64,000 nt of DNA, from NCBI GenBank assembly GCA_022414725.1, contig CM039462.1, positions 44,640,945 through 44,704,944 on the forward strand, written 5' to 3'. The translations under genes were made by a program, and so were the position numbers. Below are positions 56,101 to 64,000 of this stretch, in pieces (positions within the stretch are counted from its first letter, which is position 1; every line of letters begins with the position of its first letter). Source of the DNA: Microglena sp. YARC. Its lineage: Eukaryota; Chlorophyta; Chlorophyceae; Chlamydomonadales; Chlamydomonadaceae. The notes under the pieces are model-generated. The model did not search any database and was not told the origin of the DNA. It worked only from the letters and a program-made list of their open reading frames with translations.

Positions 56101-59100
56101 GATCAAGATCCCCAGGCTAGTGACCACACATGGGATTCCACCTAGTACTGATCAAGATCCCCAGGCTAGTGACCACACATGGGATTCCACCTAGTACTGA
56201 TCAAGATCCCCAGGCTAGTGACCACACATGGGATTCCACCTAGTACTGATCAAGATCCCCAGGCTAGTGACCACACATGGGATTCCACCTAGTACTGATC
56301 AAGATCCCCAGGCTAGTGACCACACATGGGATTCCACCTAGTACTGATCAAGATCCCCAGGCTAGTGACCACACATGGGATTCCACCTAGTACTGATCAA
56401 GATCCCCAGGCTAGTGACCACACATGGGATTCCACCTAGTACTGATCAAGATCCCCAGGCTAGTGACCACACATGGGATTCCACCTAGTACTGATCAAGA
56501 TCCCCAGGCTAGTGACCACACATGGGATTCCACCTAGTACTGATCAAGATCCCCAGGCTAGTGACCACACATGGGATTCCACCTAGTACTGATCAAGATC
56601 CCCAGGCTAGTGACCACACATGGGATTCCACCTAGTACTGATCAAGATCCCCAGGCTAGTGACCACACATGGGATTCCACCTAGTACTGATCAAGATCCC
56701 CAGGCTAGTGACCACACATGGGATTCCACCTAGTACTGATCAAGATCCCCAGGCTAGTGACCACACATGGGATTCCACCTAGTACTGATCAAGATCCCCA
56801 GGCTAGTGACCACACATGGGATTCCACCTAGTACTGATCAAGATCCCCAGGCTAGTGACCACACATGGGATTCCACCTAGTACTGATCAAGATCCCCAGG
56901 CTAGTGACCACACATGGGATTCCACCTAGTACTGATCAAGATCCCCAGGCTAGTGACCACACATGGGATTCCACCTAGTACTGATCAAGATCCCCAGGCT
57001 AGTGACCACACATGGGATTCCACCTAGTACTGATCAAGATCCCCAGGCTAGTGACCACACATGGGATTCCACCTAGTACTGATCAAGATCCCCAGGCTAG
57101 TGACCACACATGGGATTCCACCTAGTACTGATCAAGATCCCCAGGCTAGTGACCACACATGGGATTCCACCTAGTACTGATCAAGATCCCCAGGCTAGTG
57201 ACCACACATGGGATTCCACCTAGTACTGATCAAGATCCCCAGGCTAGTGACCACACATGGGATTCCACCTAGTACTGATCAAGATCCCCAGGCTAGTGAC
57301 CACACATGGGATTCCACCTAGTACTGATCAAGATCCCCAGGCTAGTGACCACACATGGGATTCCACCTAGTACTGATCAAGATCCCCAGGCTAGTGACCA
57401 CACATGGGATTCCACCTAGTACTGATCAAGATCCCCAGGCTAGTGACCACACATGGGATTCCACCTAGTACTGATCAAGATCCCCAGGCTAGTGACCACA
57501 CATGGGATTCCACCTAGTACTGATCAAGATCCCCAGGCTAGTGACCACACATGGGATTCCACCTAGTACTGATCAAGATCCCCAGGCTAGTGACCACACA
57601 TGGGATTCCACCTAGTACTGATCAAGATCCCCAGGCTAGTGACCACACATGGGATTCCACCTAGTACTGATCAAGATCCCCAGGCTAGTGACCACACATG
57701 GGATTCCACCTAGTACTGATCAAGATCCCCAGGCTAGTGACCACACATGGGATTCCACCTAGTACTGATCAAGATCCCCAGGCTAGTGACCACACATGGG
57801 ATTCCACCTAGTACTGATCAAGATCCCCAGGCTAGTGACCACACATGGGATTCCACCTAGTACTGATCAAGATCCCCAGGCTAGTGACCACACATGGGAT
57901 TCCACCTAGTACTGATCAAGATCCCCAGGCTAGTGACCACACATGGGATTCCACCTAGTACTGATCAAGATCCCCAGGCTAGTGACCACACATGGGATTC
58001 CACCTAGTACTGATCAAGATCCCCAGGCTAGTGACCACACATGGGATTCCACCTAGTACTGATCAAGATCCCCAGGCTAGTGACCACACATGGGATTCCA
58101 CCTAGTACTGATCAAGATCCCCAGGCTAGTGACCACACATGGGATTCCACCTAGTACTGATCAAGATCCCCAGGCTAGTGACCACACATGGGATTCCACC
58201 TAGTACTGATCAAGATCCCCAGGCTAGTGACCACACATGGGATTCCACCTAGTACTGATCAAGATCCCCAGGCTAGTGACCACACATGGGATTCCACCTA
58301 GTACTGATCAAGATCCCCAGGCTAGTGACCACACATGGGATTCCACCTAGTACTGATCAAGATCCCCAGGCTAGTGACCACACATGGGATTCCACCTAGT
58401 ACTGATCAAGATCCCCAGGCTAGTGACCACACATGGGATTCCACCTAGTACTGATCAAGATCCCCAGGCTAGTGACCACACATGGGATTCCACCTAGTAC
58501 TGATCAAGATCCCCAGGCTAGTGACCACACATGGGATTCCACCTAGTACTGATCAAGATCCCCAGGCTAGTGACCACACATGGGATTCCACCTAGTACTG
58601 ATCAAGATCCCCAGGCTAGTGACCACACATGGGATTCCACCTAGTACTGATCAAGATCCCCAGGCTAGTGACCACACATGGGATTCCACCTAGTACTGAT
58701 CAAGATCCCCAGGCTAGTGACCACACATGGGATTCCACCTAGTACTGATCAAGATCCCCAGGCTAGTGACCACACATGGGATTCCACCTAGTACTGATCA
58801 AGATCCCCAGGCTAGTGACCACACATGGGATTCCACCTAGTACTGATCAAGATCCCCAGGCTAGTGACCACACATGGGATTCCACCTAGTACTGATCAAG
58901 ATCCCCAGGCTAGTGACCACACATGGGATTCCACCTAGTACTGATCAAGATCCCCAGGCTAGTGACCACACATGGGATTCCACCTAGTACTGATCAAGAT
59001 CCCCAGGCTAGTGACCACACATGGGATTCCACCTAGTACTGATCAAGATCCCCAGGCTAGTGACCACACATGGGATTCCACCTAGTACTGATCAAGATCC

Positions 59101-62100
59101 CCAGGCTAGTGACCACACATGGGATTCCACCTAGTACTGATCAAGATCCCCAGGCTAGTGACCACACATGGGATTCCACCTAGTACTGATCAAGATCCCC
59201 AGGCTAGTGACCACACATGGGATTCCACCTAGTACTGATCAAGATCCCCAGGCTAGTGACCACACATGGGATTCCACCTAGTACTGATCAAGATCCCCAG
59301 GCTAGTGACCACACATGGGATTCCACCTAGTACTGATCAAGATCCCCAGGCTAGTGACCACACATGGGATTCCACCTAGTACTGATCAAGATCCCCAGGC
59401 TAGTGACCACACATGGGATTCCACCTAGTACTGATCAAGATCCCCAGGCTAGTGACCACACATGGGATTCCACCTAGTACTGATCAAGATCCCCAGGCTA
59501 GTGACCACACATGGGATTCCACCTAGTACTGATCAAGATCCCCAGGCTAGTGACCACACATGGGATTCCACCTAGTACTGATCAAGATCCCCAGGCTAGT
59601 GACCACACATGGGATTCCACCTAGTACTGATCAAGATCCCCAGGCTAGTGACCACACATGGGATTCCACCTAGTACTGATCAAGATCCCCAGGCTAGTGA
59701 CCACACATGGGATTCCACCTAGTACTGATCAAGATCCCCAGGCTAGTGACCACACATGGGATTCCACCTAGTACTGATCAAGATCCCCAGGCTAGTGACC
59801 ACACATGGGATTCCACCTAGTACTGATCAAGATCCCAGGCTAGTGACCACACATGGGATTCCACCTAGTACTGATCAAGATCCCCAGGCTAGTGACCACA
59901 CATGGGATTCCACCTAGTACTGATCAAGATCCCCAGGCTAGTGACCACACATGGGATTCCACCTAGTACTGATCAAGATCCCCAGGCTAGTGACCACACA
60001 TGGGATTCCACCTAGTACTGATCAAGATCCCCAGGCTAGTGACCACACATGGGATTCCACCTAGTACTGATCAAGATCCCCAGGCTAGTGACCACACATG
60101 GGATTCCACCTAGTACTGATCAAGATCCCCAGGCTAGTGACCACACATGGGATTCCACCTAGTACTGATCAAGATCCCCAGGCTAGTGACCACACATGGG
60201 ATTCCACCTAGTACTGATCAAGATCCCCAGGCTAGTGACCACACATGGGATTCCACCTAGTACTGATCAAGATCCCCAGGCTAGTGACCACACATGGGAT
60301 TCCACCTAGTACTGATCAAGATCCCCAGGCTAGTGACCACACATGGGATTCCACCTAGTACTGATCAAGATCCCCAGGCTAGTGACCACACATGGGATTC
60401 CACCTAGTACTGATCAAGATCCCCAGGCTAGTGACCACACATGGGATTCCACCTAGTACTGATCAAGATCCCCCAGGCTAGTGACCACACATGGGATTCC
60501 ACCTAGTACTGATCAAGATCCCCAGGCTAGTGACCACACATGGGATTCCACCTAGTACTGATCAAGATCCCCAGGCTAGTGACCACACATGGGATTCCAC
60601 CTAGTACTGATCAAGATCCCCAGGCTAGTGACCACACATGGGATTCCACCTAGTACTGATCAAGATCCCCAGGCTAGTGACCACACATGGGATTCCACCT
60701 AGTACTGATCAAGATCCCCAGGCTAGTGACCACACATGGGATTCCACCTAGTACTGATCAAGATCCCCAGGCTAGTGACCACACATGGGATTCCACCTAG
60801 TACTGATCAAGATCCCCAGGCTAGTGACCACACATGGGATTCCACCTAGTACTGATCAAGATCCCCAGGCTAGTGACCACACATGGGATTCCACCTAGTA
60901 CTGATCAAGATCCCCAGGCTAGTGACCACACATGGGATTCCACCTAGTACTGATCAAGATCCCCAGGCTAGTGACCACACATGGGATTCCACCTAGTACT
61001 GATCAAGATCCCCAGGCTAGTGACCACACATGGGATTCCACCTAGTACTGATCAAGATCCCCAGGCTAGTGACCACACATGGGATTCCACCTAGTACTGA
61101 TCAAGATCCCCAGGCTAGTGACCACACATGGGATTCCACCTAGTACTGATCAAGATCCCAGGCTAGTGACCACACATGGGATTCCACCTAGTACTGATCA
61201 AGATCCCCAGGCTAGTGACCACACATGGGATTCCACCTAGTACTGATCAAGATCCCCAGGCTAGTGACCACACATGGGATTCCACCTAGTACTGATCAAG
61301 ATCCCCAGGCTAGTGACCACACATGGGATTCCACCTAGTACTGATCAAGATCCCCAGGCTAGTGACCACACATGGGATTCCACCTAGTACTGATCAAGAT
61401 CCCCAGGCTAGTGACCACACATGGGATTCCACCTAGTACTGATCAAGATCCCCAGGCTAGTGACCACACATGGGATTCCACCTAGTACTGATCAAGATCC
61501 CCAGGCTAGTGACCACACATGGGATTCCACCTAGTACTGATCAAGATCCCCAGGCTAGTGACCACACATGGGATTCCACCTAGTACTGATCAAGATCCCC
61601 AGGCTAGTGACCACACATGGGATTCCACCTAGTACTGATCAAGATCCCCAGGCTAGTGACCACACATGGGATTCCACCTAGTACTGATCAAGATCCCCAG
61701 GCTAGTGACCACACATGGGATTCCACCTAGTACTGATCAAGATCCCCAGGCTAGTGACCACACATGGGATTCCACCTAGTACTGATCAAGATCCCCAGGC
61801 TAGTGACCACACATGGGATTCCACCTAGTACTGATCAAGATCCCCAGGCTAGTGACCACACATGGGATTCCACCTAGTACTGATCAAGATCCCCAGGCTA
61901 GTGACCACACATGGGATTCCACCTAGTACTGATCAAGATCCCCAGGCTAGTGACCACACATGGGATTCCACCTAGTACTGATCAAGATCCCCAGGCTAGT
62001 GACCACACATGGGATTCCACCTAGTACTGATCAAGATCCCCAGGCTAGTGACCACACATGGGATTCCACCTAGTACTGATCAAGATCCCCAGGCTAGTGA

Positions 62101-64000
62101 CCACACATGGGATTCCACCTAGTACTGATCAAGATCCCCAGGCTAGTGACCACACATGGGATTCCACCTAGTACTGATCAAGATCCCCAGGCTAGTGACC
62201 ACACATGGGATTCCACCTAGTACTGATCAAGATCCCCAGGCTAGTGACCACACATGGGATTCCACCTAGTACTGATCAAGATCCCCAGGCTAGTGACCAC
62301 ACATGGGATTCCACCTAGTACTGATCAAGATCCCCAGGCTAGTGACCACACATGGGATTCCACCTAGTACTGATCAAGATCCCCAGGCTAGTGACCACAC
62401 ATGGGATTCCACCTAGTACTGATCAAGATCCCCAGGCTAGTGACCACACATGGGATTCCACCTAGTACTGATCAAGATCCCCAGGCTAGTGACCACACAT
62501 GGGATTCCACCTAGTACTGATCAAGATCCCCAGGCTAGTGACCACACATGGGATTCCACCTAGTACTGATCAAGATCCCCAGGCTAGTGACCACACATGG
62601 GATTCCACCTAGTACTGATCAAGATCCCCAGGCTAGTGACCACACATGGGATTCCACCTAGTACTGATCAAGATCCCCAGGCTAGTGACCACACATGGGA
62701 TTCCACCTAGTACTGATCAAGATCCCCAGGCTAGTGACCACACATGGGATTCCACCTAGTACTGATCAAGATCCCCAGGCTAGTGACCACACATGGGATT
62801 CCACCTAGTACTGATCAAGATCCCCAGGCTAGTGACCACACATGGGATTCCACCTAGTACTGATCAAGATCCCCAGGCTAGTGACCACACATGGGATTCC
62901 ACCTAGTACTGATCAAGATCCCCAGGCTAGTGACCACACATGGGATTCCACCTAGTACTGATCAAGATCCCCAGGCTAGTGACCACACATGGGATTCCAC
63001 CTAGTACTGATCAAGATCCCCAGGCTAGTGACCACACATGGGATTCCACCTAGTACTGATCAAGATCCCCAGGCTAGTGACCACACATGGGATTCCACCT
63101 AGTACTGATCAAGATCCCCAGGCTAGTGACCACACATGGGATTCCACCTAGTACTGATCAAGATCCCCAGGCTAGTGACCACACATGGGATTCCACCTAG
63201 TACTGATCAAGATCCCCAGGCTAGTGACCACACATGGGATTCCACCTAGTACTGATCAAGATCCCCAGGCTAGTGACCACACATGGGATTCCACCTAGTA
63301 CTGATCAAGATCCCCAGGCTAGTGACCACACATGGGATTCCACCTAGTACTGATCAAGATCCCCAGGCTAGTGACCACACATGGGATTCCACCTAGTACT
63401 GATCAAGATCCCCAGGCTAGTGACCACACATGGGATTCCACCTAGTACTGATCAAGATCCCCAGGCTAGTGACCACACATGGGATTCCACCTAGTACTGA
63501 TCAAGATCCCCAGGCTAGTGACCACACATGGGATTCCACCTAGTACTGATCAAGATCCCCAGGCTAGTGACCACACATGGGATTCCACCTAGTACTGATC
63601 AAGATCCCCAGGCTAGTGACCACACATGGGATTCCACCTAGTACTGATCAAGATCCCCAGGCTAGTGACCACACATGGGATTCCACCTAGTACTGATCAA
63701 GATCCCCAGGCTAGTGACCACACATGGGATTCCACCTAGTACTGATCAAGATCCCCAGGCTAGTGACCACACATGGGATTCCACCTAGTACTGATCAAGA
63801 TCCCCAGGCTAGTGACCACACATGGGATTCCACCTAGTACTGATCAAGATCCCCAGGCTAGTGACCACACATGGGATTCCACCTAGTACTGATCAAGATC
63901 CCCAGGCTAGTGACCACACATGGGATTCCACCTAGTACTGATCAAGATCCCCAGGCTAGTGACCACACATGGGATTCCACCTAGTACTGATCAAGATCCC
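50173..64000 (+). repeat. 49-bp satellite, forward arm
   Basis: About 280 units of GATCAAGATCCCCAGGCTAG, TGACCACACATGGGATTCCA, CCTAGTACT (49 bp), continuing past the window edge. The first ~1.5 kb (50.2-51.7 kb) is noisy and partly scrambled. After that the units are almost identical; the main variant is loss of one C in GATCCCCAGG (for example near 52878, 53466, 54150, 54492, 59833 and 61157) and one gain near 60470. Each unit holds two GATC sites, one of them within TGATCA. TAG triplets close all frames. Confidence 0.97.

Noticed and set aside
44240..64000. CRISPR-like regular array
   Set aside because: The 49-bp units are contiguous with no unique spacers; it is a satellite.

Overview
The window is eukaryotic nuclear DNA and is dominated by repeats. 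Genes have short exons with GT-AG introns (donors GTGAGT, GTGCGT, GTGGGT, GTAAGC; acceptors TGCAG, CACAG, CTAG). Nearly every intergenic or intronic stretch is a minisatellite, a satellite or a dispersed non-autonomous element. The splice-site style, balanced codon use, short palindromic repeats and a small TTTAGGG stretch would suit a green alga (Chlamydomonadales-like, such as Dunaliella or a volvocine relative). The organism is a guess; 'eukaryote' is not. No operons, CRISPR arrays or prokaryotic genes are seen.

Layout. 1-12 kb holds minisatellites (units of 23, 120, 203, 155, 23, 42, 90 and 20 bp), a tRNA-derived SINE, a dense field of palindromes (5.36-6.2 kb), a perfect 25-bp stem hairpin (8.14-8.22 kb) and several short dispersed elements. 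12.3-15.2 kb carries two minus-strand gene models: a four-exon, 129-residue protein with a coiled coil (15158 down to 14437) and a ~558-codon low-complexity exon (13968 down to 12296). The donor edge of that exon is repeated about eight times downstream. 15.7-19.3 kb is again minisatellites (25-bp G-rich, ~70-bp and 133-bp units).

The main gene is a minus-strand metal-dependent amidohydrolase (imidazolonepropionase-like). Seven exons can be placed from ~43.1 kb down to the stop codon at 19681. Splice phases agree at all the well-resolved junctions. About 240 C-terminal residues are visible; the N-terminal part must lie in or beyond the assembly gap. Its introns are huge and made of repeats. 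Five of the seven exons have partial tandem copies of their own edges, with splice site, in the flanking intron or 3' flank. The clearest is the 91-nt exon at 26436-26526, with seven decayed copies upstream. The intron between the two most N-terminal visible exons contains a ~12.5-kb, 126-bp satellite (29.58-42.1 kb). Part of the 126-bp unit also occurs as single dispersed copies at ~1.97 kb and ~25.2 kb.

43240-44239 is exactly 1000 N, a scaffold gap. From 44240 to the window end there is a 49-bp satellite that flips orientation at a palindromic point near 50175. Sequence on both sides of the gap and around the flip is full of single-base indels, whereas 51.7-64 kb is almost perfectly homogeneous. 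The flip is therefore as likely to be a long-read or assembly artefact as real biology.
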